A DNA stretch of 64,000 nt, from the NCBI RefSeq assembly GCF_026262505.1, contig NC_067204.1:2079797-2143796 (forward strand). Reading direction: 5' to 3'. The position numbers and the translations under genes are program-made. How positions within the stretch are numbered: position 1 is the first letter of the stretch; each line of letters opens with the position of its first letter. Below, piece by piece: positions 39,624-48,892 of the stretch. The notes under the pieces are model-generated. The model saw nothing but the letters and a program-made list of their open reading frames with translations. It had not been told where the DNA came from and searched no databases. Source of the DNA: Trichomonas vaginalis G3. Lineage: Eukaryota; Parabasalia; Trichomonadida; Trichomonadidae.

Positions 39624-41290
39624 GCAATTCTATACCATGCGTAAACTGTCATGTAAGGTGGCATGTATTCTTTACTTTGTCCCGTTGTTTGCGTATATCC
39701 TGAAACGCGATGTGTATGGTTTCCATCTCCCTGAGTGTCACTCCAGTAACAATTTATAGCAAACTGAACGTCGTCTTTAACATCATATCCTTTACCTTTT
39801 TTCAAGGCGTGCCAATCCCAAAATTTATGCTTATGCCAACCTGCTTGAGATGTACTTAAATCTATGTAGTGACTGTGTGCAGGTAAATTTTCACCTGAAA
39901 TCGTTTTACTTCCACCTGTTTCCTTTGAAGAGTTTGCACAATACAAAAACCTGTCGACTATTTGTTCCCATGCACCAACACCAAACATTACTTGAGGACT
40001 TCTTGCATCCATAGATGTATAAATAGAACCTACTGGGTTCATTAAATCAAACATATGAGATATTATAGGATTGTCTCTTTTGAACTTAAAATATAGTGCA
40101 ACTATTTCAGGTTTCTTCTGGTTTGTGTCAGAATATTTTTTATAATATAATCTTATGTTTTCAGGGTAGGTAAAATCTTGACTATAATATTTATTTCTGT
40201 CATCTGTATAATAATATACTATTCTCGTTTTTTCTATTGCATTATATCTTTTATATCTATAATAATCTAAATATAATGTTAGCTTTTGTTCATCTACATG
40301 TGGTGTTCTGACGTCATCTCCATAGTCATAATAATATGGTGCTGGAGCTGGGTCAGGCAATGTCATATCTGCCATTTCATAAACTCTTAAATATTTCTTT
40401 TGTTCGTCTCCATATAAGTTTAAGTAGCAGTTGTTGTCTAATGGAACTTTAACTTGTGTACCATCATTCTTTTTATAGCTTACATACATTTCATTGTTAT
40501 TTTTCGGAATGAGTTTACACCGTGTACCATTTTCTAAGGACTGTACAAACTGCCATCTAAAATATTTATTTTCTTCATTGACAGAAAAGTCACCAACAAT
40601 AGTTTCAATATTTTTTGTTCCTATCAAACTTTGGTATATTTCATTGACATATGTTTTATCTGCTTTATTTTCAAGGCTAACGTTTAAGTCTGTTATTTCA
40701 GAAGATGTATGTGTATGTCCAACGGCACTTTTCCTGTTTAAGGTTTCTTGTAAGTTTGTAATATTTGCAATGGTATGTGTATGTCCAACGGCACTTTTAC
40801 TGTTTAAGGTTTCTTGTAAGTCTGTTATTTCAGATATAGAATGTGTATGAGTCTTTTTAGAATATTCGTTTTCAGCTCTCGTCACTTCACTTGACATTTT
40901 ATTGTCAACATATGTTTTGTCTGCTAGTTCAGGATGAGTATGTTCTTTTGTTGCATATGTTGCATCTGCTCTTTCTTCTTCTTTTGCTATTGCATCGTCT
41001 ACATATTCTTTGTCAGCTTTGTTGCCAACATCTGCTTTCAAAAGAAGTTCATTTATAGGTTTCTCGTTTAAAGTTCCTTTTGTTGGATTTATACAGACAG
41101 TATGGTTCTTATTGTCTTGAAACAGAAACTCATCTGTCATTGGGTTTATTGTCAGTTTTAAGTTTCCTTCTTTCAATGACTCAGATATCTTAGAATAGTT
41201 TGAAAAGTTTGTTGTGTTCTTATTTAGAGCTTGCATAATGAGTTGTCGGTTGTGTTGTATTTCTCTCATAGACGCTGTTTCATTTGACAT
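39620..41290 (-). CDS. Phage-tail-fibre-like protein, 556 aa
   Basis: Open from ATG 41290. Helical N-terminus, then repeats of the form KSAVGHTHT with ITDLQETLN (about 160-215) typical of trimeric phage side-tail fibres, a beta-rich middle, and a C-terminal collar/baseplate-like domain with PVGSIYTS, NLPAHSHYID, GDGNHTHRVSG and MPPYMTVYAWYRIA. Such proteins bind receptors. In this element it is the strongest candidate for a host-attachment spike. Ends by overlapping the integrase stop (CTAA). Confidence 0.8.
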   Translation of the reverse strand: MSNETASMREIQHNRQLIMQALNKNTTNFSNYSKISESLKEGNLKLTINPMTDEFLFQDNKNHTVCINPTKGTLNEKPINELLLKADVGNKADKEYVDDAIAKEEERADATYATKEHTHPELADKTYVDNKMSSEVTRAENEYSKKTHTHSISEITDLQETLNSKSAVGHTHTIANITNLQETLNRKSAVGHTHTSSEITDLNVSLENKADKTYVNEIYQSLIGTKNIETIVGDFSVNEENKYFRWQFVQSLENGTRCKLIPKNNNEMYVSYKKNDGTQVKVPLDNNCYLNLYGDEQKKYLRVYEMADMTLPDPAPAPYYYDYGDDVRTPHVDEQKLTLYLDYYRYKRYNAIEKTRIVYYYTDDRNKYYSQDFTYPENIRLYYKKYSDTNQKKPEIVALYFKFKRDNPIISHMFDLMNPVGSIYTSMDARSPQVMFGVGAWEQIVDRFLYCANSSKETGGSKTISGENLPAHSHYIDLSTSQAGWHKHKFWDWHALKKGKGYDVKDDVQFAINCYWSDTQGDGNHTHRVSGYTQTTGQSKEYMPPYMTVYAWYRIA

Positions 41291-41308
41291 TTTTATTCTA
41301 GATAAAAT

Positions 41309-42157
41309 ATGCTTCCAATAGAAAAAGAAAATTCAAGAGTTGCTACAACTAAACCATTAGATGAACTTTTTACTAATGTCGGTCAAAAGTTTGAGACAGA
41401 GACCGTAAAGCATGAAGGCTATCGTTTTGACTACCCATTAAGATGGCTAAGAGACCCATCTGTCACAAAAGCTATTGGCTTTCGTAGAATGAAATTCATT
41501 TCAGAAGCCATACATGGTTTCCCATTTACGGTCGCTTTTGAAATTCGATACTATAACAAAGAGAAACGTACGTATGAGAAATTTGAACAGGGAAAACTTT
41601 TACAAGTGAATTTGCTTGTAAACTTAGAAACAACTCTTCAAGCTTTTCAAGAAAAAATAAACGATATCTATCTCGAATATGCAAAACAGTACAACATTGA
41701 CGAAGGAGAGTACCATCTCGATATTATATATGACAGGAAAAATGCAACTGTTAAAATCAATAGAATAGAAGACCTTGGAGAAGACGTTTATATTTCTACA
41801 AAATATAACAACTTGGCATGGTATAGGTTTCTGAGGATGTTAAATCAGCCTGCAGAATATCCAGTACACCCGGACTTTTATGAAGTCGAAAACCCTAATG
41901 GAACATATGAAAATGTTTTCGACTCAGATGCTATTATAGTTCATGCTTCATTTTCTGGCGCCCAAAACTCTTTTTTATGCTTGGCAAATGACTTTTACGA
42001 AAAACCTACAAAGCTATATGAACCACCGAGTGGAAGTATTTCAGACTTTCAAGTATGGTTTACTACAGATGGAAGAAAAAGAATAATTCCATTATACCAT
42101 GCGTTTTACTTAGAACTTAGTTTCATATACAACTACTATCGAACGGTAAAAATATAA
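41309..42157 (+). CDS. Unknown 282-aa Polinton protein (paralogue of 33653-34513)
   Basis: Open from ATG 41309 (MLPIEKENSRVATTKPLDEL); shares the motifs listed for its paralogue, including DYPLRWL, KAIGFRRMKF, HASFSGAQNSFLC and SDFQVWFTT. Starts 18 bp from the divergent fibre gene and stops 4 bp from the convergent small membrane-active-like gene. Neighbouring virion-type genes suggest a structural role. Confidence 0.7.
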   Translation: MLPIEKENSRVATTKPLDELFTNVGQKFETETVKHEGYRFDYPLRWLRDPSVTKAIGFRRMKFISEAIHGFPFTVAFEIRYYNKEKRTYEKFEQGKLLQVNLLVNLETTLQAFQEKINDIYLEYAKQYNIDEGEYHLDIIYDRKNATVKINRIEDLGEDVYISTKYNNLAWYRFLRMLNQPAEYPVHPDFYEVENPNGTYENVFDSDAIIVHASFSGAQNSFLCLANDFYEKPTKLYEPPSGSISDFQVWFTTDGRKRIIPLYHAFYLELSFIYNYYRTVKI

Positions 42158-42161
42158 TTTT

Positions 42162-42404
42162 TTAATACGGTTGTGGTGTTGGATTTGGTTGCCAACTAGA
42201 CTGTGGTGCAGGTTCAGGCTGTTGTATAACAGGAGCTTGTTCTTCTGGTTCAGGGTCTTTAGGTATAATACCAACAAACTGACCTACCCTTTTACCAATA
42301 TTTTTGACACCGTTCCAAATTCCTCTTCCTACGGTTTTTATTCCATTCCATATACCTCTTCCAACATTTCGAAAGAAGTTTCCAATACTACTGAAGAAAC
42401 CCAT
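42162..42404 (-). CDS. Small amphipathic virion protein candidate, 80 aa
   Basis: Open from ATG 42404. The N-terminus has two near repeats, NVGRGIWNGIKTVGRGIWNG, an amphipathic Gly/Trp/Ile helix style seen in membrane-lytic peptides; the C-terminus is Pro/Gln-rich. Promoter TTTTTACATATAGTAAAATG. Related in design to 38246-38647. Confidence 0.6.
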   Translation of the reverse strand: MGFFSSIGNFFRNVGRGIWNGIKTVGRGIWNGVKNIGKRVGQFVGIIPKDPEPEEQAPVIQQPEPAPQSSWQPNPTPQPY

Positions 42405-42422
42405 TTTACTATATGTAAAAAT

Positions 42423-42785
42423 CTAATGTCCGCCTAGTCTCTTACGTTTCCTGTTGAGTTCCATAGCATTCTTTAACTGGAGCTCATACATTCTGTTTCT
42501 CCTCTGGTAGAAAACATATTCTGGGTCAACTCCTGTGTTCGCGTCATCTGCATAAAGTTGTTTATATCCCACTTCAGGGTTTGTATAAAACTCTTTCCAT
42601 CTCATATTTGCATACCATGGTGGCAAACCTAACGCAGCGTCATTTGACATGGCAGTTTGCATTTGTACATCTGTTGGCACTTGACCATAGTTTGCCATTG
42701 CAGTTTGTATTCTAACTTCATTTGGAATATTCTCTGGGTTTGGTTGTCCAGGTTGCTGTGCATTCGCTAAGTTCTGTGCGTCCAT
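42423..42785 (-). CDS. Unknown 120-aa Polinton protein
   Basis: Open from ATG 42785 (MDAQNLANAQQPGQPNPENI) with promoter TTTTTATCTAATATTAAATG. Two copies of a (I/V)QTAM.N.G/D-type segment (RIQTAMANYGQVPTDVQMQT), an aromatic middle, and a basic end (NRKRKRLGGH). Directly upstream of the small amphipathic gene; probably co-expressed virion component. Family unknown. Confidence 0.65.
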   Translation of the reverse strand: MDAQNLANAQQPGQPNPENIPNEVRIQTAMANYGQVPTDVQMQTAMSNDAALGLPPWYANMRWKEFYTNPEVGYKQLYADDANTGVDPEYVFYQRRNRMYELQLKNAMELNRKRKRLGGH

Positions 42786-42808
42786 TTAATATTAGATAAA
42801 AATATCTC

Positions 42809-42938
42809 TTACGAGTACATATACTGGACATTTGCAGGCATTGGTTCATCTTCATATTCTCTATATCTTTCTGCCGTCAAATAAGTAAATGACACAATGG
42901 AAAAAACCTAAAACAAGTAGTCCTATTTCAAACCACAT
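42809..42938 (-). pseudogene. Small membrane protein relic
   Basis: Starts MWFEIGLLVLGFFHCVIYL, one clear transmembrane helix, with a short acidic tail (EPMPANVQYMYS). Broken. Likely a single-pass membrane protein of the element. Confidence 0.4.
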
Positions 42939-42946
42939 TTACTTAC

Positions 42947-43735
42947 TAATAAAATTTCTTTGTTATGACACTTTTCCGGTTTATAGGACCTCTCTCATAT
43001 TCTATCTTGTCATATATAAACTCATAGTCATGTATGTCCTCTAACCATCTCATGACACTTTCCAAACCACTTTTATCGATGTAAAGTAAAAGCATGGACA
43101 GTTATGTAAAACGTCTAAAGTTTCCTAAAGAGTCTCTCAAAGTCCAGTCTGCTTGGTATTGAAAATCGTATGTGTTAAAGAACGGCGGGTCTACTATAAA
43201 GAAAACATTTTCCTTGTTTTATATTTTTCATACAACTCTGTCCAACGACATCTCACAAACTCTATACCCTCAGTATATTTTTCTATGTCCTCTTGAAAAC
43301 CTTTGTATAGTTAAGATATAAACGTTTGACATAAGTGTTTCAATGTCATGAAACTCTTATAGAACCACTATATAATAGTCTAGAAGATATACTATCCCAG
43401 TCAATATACTCTGCTTTTTTCAAAACCCTCTTACAATATTTTTCTTATCTAATGGTATACGTTCCATCTTGCCTATAGGTATCTTTTCTTTCAACTCACT
43501 CAATATTTTGTTTGTGTCTGGTAATGTTTGAGACGGTTCATATAGTTGTCGAAGTCATTGCATATAATCTTTGAGTCAGGAAATACAGTATGGCACAAAT
43601 GAATATATAGAAACTTCCACCGAACAAATCTACAAATGTTAGACCATTCGGTAGTTTCTTAAGTTCTCTCAATAGAATATCTTTACATCTACTCTTATTT
43701 CCAAAGAAGGGTAACGGTGGTTTTGTAAAATTCAT
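42947..43735 (-). pseudogene. D12-class DNA adenine methyltransferase relic
   Basis: N-terminal PPLPFFGNKSRCKDIL and FVDLFGG form the S-adenosylmethionine-binding start of Dam/D12-class N6-adenine methylases; FFIVDPPFFNTYDF near 43170-43205 is the DPPF catalytic motif. Promoter TTTTTATTGTATATAAAATG. Broken at several points. Methylases of this class occur in many giant viruses and phages; here it may have marked element DNA. Confidence 0.7.
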
Positions 43736-43869
43736 TTTATATACAATAAAAATGTTTTTTCCCTGAAAAGTGACAGAAAAGTGACAAAACATGAAAACAT
43801 ATATATTTTGTGAAAAGCTCCTGGAAGACCCGTATATAAGAACTTCAGATGGAACACATACTTTTTCAG

Positions 43870-44510
43870 TAAGGACATATGAGGTGAGATGTCACCTGTT
43901 TTCTCACCTCATTTCTCACCCGTTGAATTTTCATGAATTTCTTCGTAAAGACTTTGTTAAGACTTCTTCGTAAAGACTTTGTTAAGACTTCTTCGTAAAG
44001 ACTTTGTTAAGACTTCTTCGTAAATGACCAAAAATATATTTTAGGTGAAGAGGTGAGATTTCACCTCTTTTTTCACCTCATTTCTCACCTCTTGAATTTT
44101 CATGAATTTCTTCGTAAAGACTTTGTTAAGACTTCTTCATCTAATTTCTCATGAACTTTCTTGTCTATGTTTTGTCAAGATTTCATCGTAAAGACTTTGT
44201 TGAGATTTCTTCGTAAATGACCCTAGTAGTATATTTTTGGTGTAAATTTCATGAAAATTCAAGAGGGTGAAAAATTAGGTGAAAAAACAGGTGAAATCTC
44301 ACCTCTTCACCTAAACATTATTTTTGGTGTAAATTTCATGAAAATTCAAGAGGTGAGAAAAGAGGTGAAAAAACAGGTGAAATCTCACCTCTTCACCTAA
44401 AATATATTTTTGGTGTAAATTTCATGAAAATTCAACGGGTGAGAAATGAGGTGAGAAAACAGGTGACATCTCACCTCTTCACCTAAACATTATTTTTGGT
44501 CATTTACACT
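43870..44510. repeat. GGTGA modules of the right end
   Basis: Two modules in plus orientation (about 43877-43945 and 44035-44105), then three reversed (about 44235-44320, 44325-44405, 44412-44500), separated by GACTTTGTTAAGACTTCTTC-type repeats. Confidence 0.85.
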
Positions 44511-44752
44511 CATTACGAAGAAGTCTTGACAAAACATTTACGAAGAAGTCTTGACAAAACATTTACGAAGAAGTCTTGACAAAACATTTACGAAGAAGTC
44601 TTGACAAAACATGAAAACATATATAATTTGTGAAAAGTGAAACATTATATAATGTTTTCGACCAAGAAGACTAACAATTTTCCGAATAAAAACTTCATTT
44701 ATACTAAACATCTTCAGGGCTAGAGGGCACGAAGTGCCTGGAAGCCCCACTA

Positions 44753-44786
<34 letters not shown>
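43925..44786 (-). repeat. Right terminal inverted repeat of copy B
   Basis: Reverse complement of 19210 to about 20143, ending in CCCCACTACC at 44754 and a 32-T tract. Near-identity of the two ends points to a relatively recent insertion or ongoing gene conversion. Confidence 0.88.
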
Positions 44787-44792
<6 letters not shown>

Positions 44793-44807
44793 GCATATTT
44801 CCATCAA

Positions 44808-45345
44808 AAGTTCATAAGGTAAAAAATTTCGTTTATTTTTACTAAGAAAAAAAAGGTTTTCGATAATAAATTTATTTTATTTCGAAAAAGTAGCAATAAT
44901 CGTAAAAGGGTATTGATAGGCTTGCTAAAGTAACTAATTTTAGCTGTCAAATACTTTTGTATTTTGATGTAAATTAGTATAAATTTGTTTTTACTTTTAT
45001 TTCGAAAAAGTAGCAATAATCGTAAAAGGTATTGATAGGCTTGCTAAAGTAACTAATTTTAGCTGTCAAATACTTTTGTATTTTGATGTAAATTAGTATA
45101 AATTTGTTTTTACTTTTATTTCGAAAAAGTAGCAATAATCGTAAAAGGGTATTGATAGGCTTGCTAAAGTAACTAATTTTAGCTGTCAAATACTTTTGTA
45201 TTTTGATGTAAATTAGTATAAATTTGTTTTTACTTTTATTTCGAAAAAGTAGCAATAATCGTAAAAGGGTATTGATAGGCTTGCTAAAGTAACTAATTTT
45301 AGCTGTCAAATACTTTTGTATTTTGATGTAAATTAGTATAAATTT
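44808..45345. repeat. 120-bp tandem repeat, four units
   Basis: Units begin TTCGAAAAAGTAGCAATAAT at 44881, 45001, 45120 and 45240, nearly identical to each other. A fifth unit stands alone at 45572. Open frames through the array (with Ile/Lys/Leu-rich repeats) are shadows of the repeat. Host DNA flanking copy B. Confidence 0.9.
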
Positions 45346-45535
45346 GATATTATTTTAACTCCCTTTGAAAACCTCAATTTTCCATACAGAGGGAACGGGA
45401 ATAGCATCCAATATTCCCTGAGAATGGTTGCGCATTCTCAGTTCCCTCTATATTTCGAACGAAGCTCTCATCGGTCTTTTTTTTAATACTAAACGTTTTT
45501 TTCCCCTGTCACTTTTAGCTAAAATTTGGGTTTGC
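45346..45535. repeat. Duplicated block, copy 1, with three-way junction
   Basis: Starts GATATTATTTTAACTCCC and ends CTAAAATTTGGGTTTGCC. At 45388-45449 a 62-nt stretch folds into a perfect three-way junction: outer stem AGAGGGAAC/GTTCCCTCT, inner hairpins GGGAATA/TATTCCC and TGAGAATG/CATTCTCA, no unpaired base at the junction. Confidence 0.85.
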
Positions 45536-45538
45536 CGA

Positions 45539-45870
45539 AAAAAAAGGTTTTTGATAATAAATTTATTTTATTTCGAAAAAGTAGCAATAATCGTAAAAGG
45601 GTATTGATAGGCTTGCTAAAGTAACTAATTTTAGCTGTCAAATACTTTTGTATTTTGATGTAAATTAGTATAAATTTGATATTATTTTAACTCCCTTTGA
45701 AAACCTCAATTTTCCATACAGAGGGAACGGGAATAGCATCCAATATTCCCTGAGAATGGTTGCGCATTCTCAGTTCCCTCTATATTTCGAACGAAGCTCT
45801 CATCGGTCTTTTTTTTAATACTAAACGTTTTTTTTTCCTGTCACTTTTAGCTAAAATTTGGGTTTGCCCT
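45539..45870. repeat. Duplicated block, copy 2, with three-way junction
   Basis: Contains one 120-bp unit followed by the same 190-bp tail. The junction is repeated unchanged at 45720-45781. The two blocks probably arose by tandem duplication of [unit + tail] followed by expansion of the unit in copy 1. Confidence 0.85.
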
Positions 45871-46494
45871 CAAGTTTTGTCGAAGAGTTTATGAAGAGTA
45901 TTTGATAGATATAACCAGGAAATGATAACGACCAAATTCTTTCATAAATTGTGTTTGTTTACTGCTTATTTTTCTGTTATTGTTCAAATTGATAAAGTGA
46001 GCAATGGGAATTTGATAGAAGTGACAATATTCTCAAATAAAGAATTTCGTTACAAAGCTGTTTTTGAAGTCATTTTCTATTATTACGCTCCCAAAAAAAT
46101 TATTCATTTTGAACAATAGTGTCATTTTATTAATGTACCCTTGTAATTTAGCATTCCATTAGTTTTTGTTAACAACCCATATTGCTTTTGAATCAGATAC
46201 CTCTTTCGCAAGCAATTCTATTTTGGTCAATCAGATAGATTGGATTATAACTACTCTTATTCAATTTGAGCACAATATGTCAATACAAATTGCATATTTC
46301 ATACTTTGATTATGCTGATATATTTTTTATTATGGTAATATGCGCTATTCATTTCCAAAATTATAATGAGATGATAGTATATGATCTAATGAGAAGTAAA
46401 GATGGAGTTAAAATTCAAAATATTCATTAAAAATTAGAAAATGATAAATTTGGTATAAGATTTATAAATATAATCAAACTAAATACAAAATTGG
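45871..46494. other. AT-rich region without supported gene
   Basis: Holds one 65-codon plus-strand ORF (45922-46119) with no recognisable feature and low-complexity AT sequence. Nothing supported. Confidence 0.4.
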
Positions 46495-46980
46495 CTCAAC
46501 ATAATAAATCTGATTGAATTTCAACTAGTTTTAAGGAAAACATTTGATTATCTAAGTAACTCAATTCAAAATTTGAATTAGAATTTGCTACAACTTTATT
46601 CTTTCGATTATTTAAGATATCATTGTATAAATTATTTATGTCTGTGCATAATTTTGCTTTAATCATTTTTCAAATAACAATTTTGCTTTTCCAAATTTCC
46701 GTAGAGATGAAACTGATCTTTTATGAGATCTGATTGGTTGAAATAAGTGCATTATTGATTTATTCTCGAGAATTTTTTGCGCAAACACAAAAAATACATC
46801 ACTTTCATATTCTAATTGTAAGATATCCATGAATAAGTTAGTAGAAGGGATGACAGCGCTGCATATCATTTTAATGTATCTGACAGAAATAAGATAATCA
46901 TGTAAGTCAAAGTAAGTGGATAATGATAATAATTTACCATTAAGTGTGCACTCCAACGATACGTAAACACCATAAACCAC
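46495..46980 (-). pseudogene. Decayed paralogue of the gene at 47392-48080
   Basis: The first open part reads DYLISVRYIKMICSAVIPST and FQPIRSHKRSVSSLRKFGKA; a later part resembles the 3' end of the neighbour (NNRKNKVVANSNSN, FSLKLVEIQS). Relative to the neighbour the middle third is missing and the frame is interrupted near 46663. It is a host gene-family relic lying in tandem with its paralogue, about 400 bp apart. Confidence 0.6.
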
Positions 46981-47391
46981 TGTCCAAAAGTTTAAGTTAT
47001 TTTGGTTTGAAAGTGTTCACAAGGTATTTAATTTGCCCTCAATAGATAATATTAGGCAGAAGTATCCAAAATGTGGATTTTCAAAAAAACAGGATGACGA
47101 TTATGTACTGTAAACTATTAAAAAATTGAATGCTCTTAATCATTTTTCCCTAAAAATTAAAAAAAGTTGGATTATTCATAATAAATTCAGTTTAATTTAA
47201 TACAACTCCCATAAATAGATTTGTCAGGTGGAAGGGTATCGAATAATTAAAGATTATATAATGTTGTCATACAATGAATTAAAAATATGATAGAAAGTTA
47301 AGCGAAAAATAGAGAAAAAGTGGGAAAAGTGACTTTTCAGTTTACAATTTTTACTTGATACGCTTTATTATTCTTTTTATTACAAATTCTG

Positions 47392-48080
47392 TTAGTGTTC
47401 AATTTCAACTGGTTTTAAGGAAAAGTTAAGATTCTCAAAGTAATCTAATTTTGATTTTGGATTAGATTTAGCAACAATTGGATTCTTTCGATTTTTTGAG
47501 ATAGATTGGAATAAATTTTCCCAATCCTTATAGATCTTATATGTTAGTTTATCAATGTTCATTAAATCTAGAAAAAATTTTGATTCAATATGAAATAGGA
47601 TTCGGGGCTTTGATCCTCTATTTTTATAAATGTATTTTAGAAACGGATATATAATATTCGATTTGTATGAATATTTTTGAAATAGGTTGTGTACATTTTT
47701 TGGATTTGGTCCAAAGATTTAATAAGCAAGGGCCACTCGCAATTGACTTGATTTATGAAATCCACAGTTAAACTTATGAACTTATCATTCAACTCATTAT
47801 TGTAATTTTTCAAATTTTCGTAGAGTTGAATTTGATCTTTTGTGAGTTGAGGCTGATTGAATGAATTTATGGCATAATTGTTTATTTGGATTCTTTGATG
47901 CGTTTGAAGAAATTGTGGTGCATAATCAAAATATGCTTGGTATTGTTGAAAAGTAATTAAGTCTTCCATGAAAAGGTTAGTAGAAGGAATGACAACGTCG
48001 CATATCATTTTAATGTATATGATAGAAATAAGATAATCATTGTAAGAAGGTTCCATTGCTAAAAAATTTGAAGGAAACAA
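47392..48080 (-). pseudogene. Unknown host gene-family member with one frameshift
   Basis: From ATG 48080 (MFPSNFLAMEPSYNDYLIS) the frame runs 147 codons to a stop at 47637. The same coding signal resumes in another frame (PFLKYIYKNRGSKPR, then LDYFENLNFSLKPVEIEH) to 47392, so a single frameshift near 47640-47700 splits the gene, unless it is a sequencing error. Start may be MEPSYNDYL, nine codons in. Helical, Asn/Ile-rich, no known domain. Its paralogue at 46495 shows it belongs to a repeated family. Confidence 0.55.
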
Positions 48081-48892
48081 GCATAAAAATTTTGAAAACG
48101 GTTTTCATAATACTAAATTACTTTTGCAATATACAAATAACTTCAGTTTCATTTAATGCTGTCAAAAATAATTATGAAAATTTATATTTCAAAACATTTG
48201 AGTTATGACACTGAAACAATTCTATGAGTTAATAGAAAAAGAAATTTTTATTCTGAAAATTGAATGGAGCAAGAATGATTTTTATCATTATCAACAAAAC
48301 ATTAAGCATGTTCGAAAAAAACTAAAAAATCTTAAAATTTTTAAAAAACGGATTTCAATAATTTGAGTGGAATTCCAGAATGAGCAGATATGCTAAGCTG
48401 CTAATATTGGGAGTAGGCAATTATATAAATTTCATATTTAAATAATAGTATTGTTAAAATAATAGCGATTAGTACAATTTTGATTCTGAATAGAAATTAA
48501 CAGAATTTTTCATGATGCTAGATACAAAACATGCCTCCTTGGAATGGGAGCGAGTTTGAGACCTGTAATGGCTTGCACTTTCAGAATTTCCATATTCAAA
48601 ATATATCACAAACGAAATATTTAAGATAAACTATTAATGCAATACAATTTCTATGAATAGTTTACTGGTTAAATCGCTCAGGACAATGAGTAGGTGCCAA
48701 AAGTGCTTACTCTTAAACAACCGTCGGATTTCCGGGTGAAATCGTGACACACTTTCGTCTTTCGTAGGCAGTGGTGGTTGTTACAAAAGGTAACTTCGAA
48801 TGTAGCGTGAAATCTGCAAAAAAAATTCTGAAATTTGAATGGAGAACACAAAAATTGAATAGTTTACGTCAATAAAAAAGAGAAAAATGAAG
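48081..48892. other. AT-rich intergenic region
   Basis: No gene seen. One imperfect hairpin, GAGTAGGTGC/GTGCTTACTC, near 48691-48714 in a short less AT-rich segment (48660-48800) that could be a structured RNA, but I cannot assign it. Confidence 0.35.

Larger units (their letters stand above)
19210..44786. mobile_element. Polinton/Maverick copy B, complete with both ends
   Basis: Virus-like DNA transposon, 25.5 kb between GGTAGTGGGG (19250) and CCCCACTACC (44754), with A/T homopolymers at the outer tips. Terminal inverted repeats are about 0.8-0.9 kb and nearly identical. The flanks show AAATT at 19205-19209 and 44787-44791, a likely target duplication. It carries polymerase B, integrase, packaging ATPase, helicase, capsid candidates, two KilA-N genes, HNH nuclease, methyltransferase relic and a fibre-like protein. 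Broken at roughly one to two dozen places, yet many genes are open, so it is relatively young. Confidence 0.95.

Noticed and set aside
44974-45309. 111-aa ORF with repeated SKPINTLLRLLLLFRNK
   Set aside because: It follows the 120-bp tandem repeat exactly; 120 is a multiple of 3, so any stop-free frame persists.
45922-46119. 65-aa plus-strand ORF
   Set aside because: No homology signal, AT-rich flanks, no promoter word; expected by chance.
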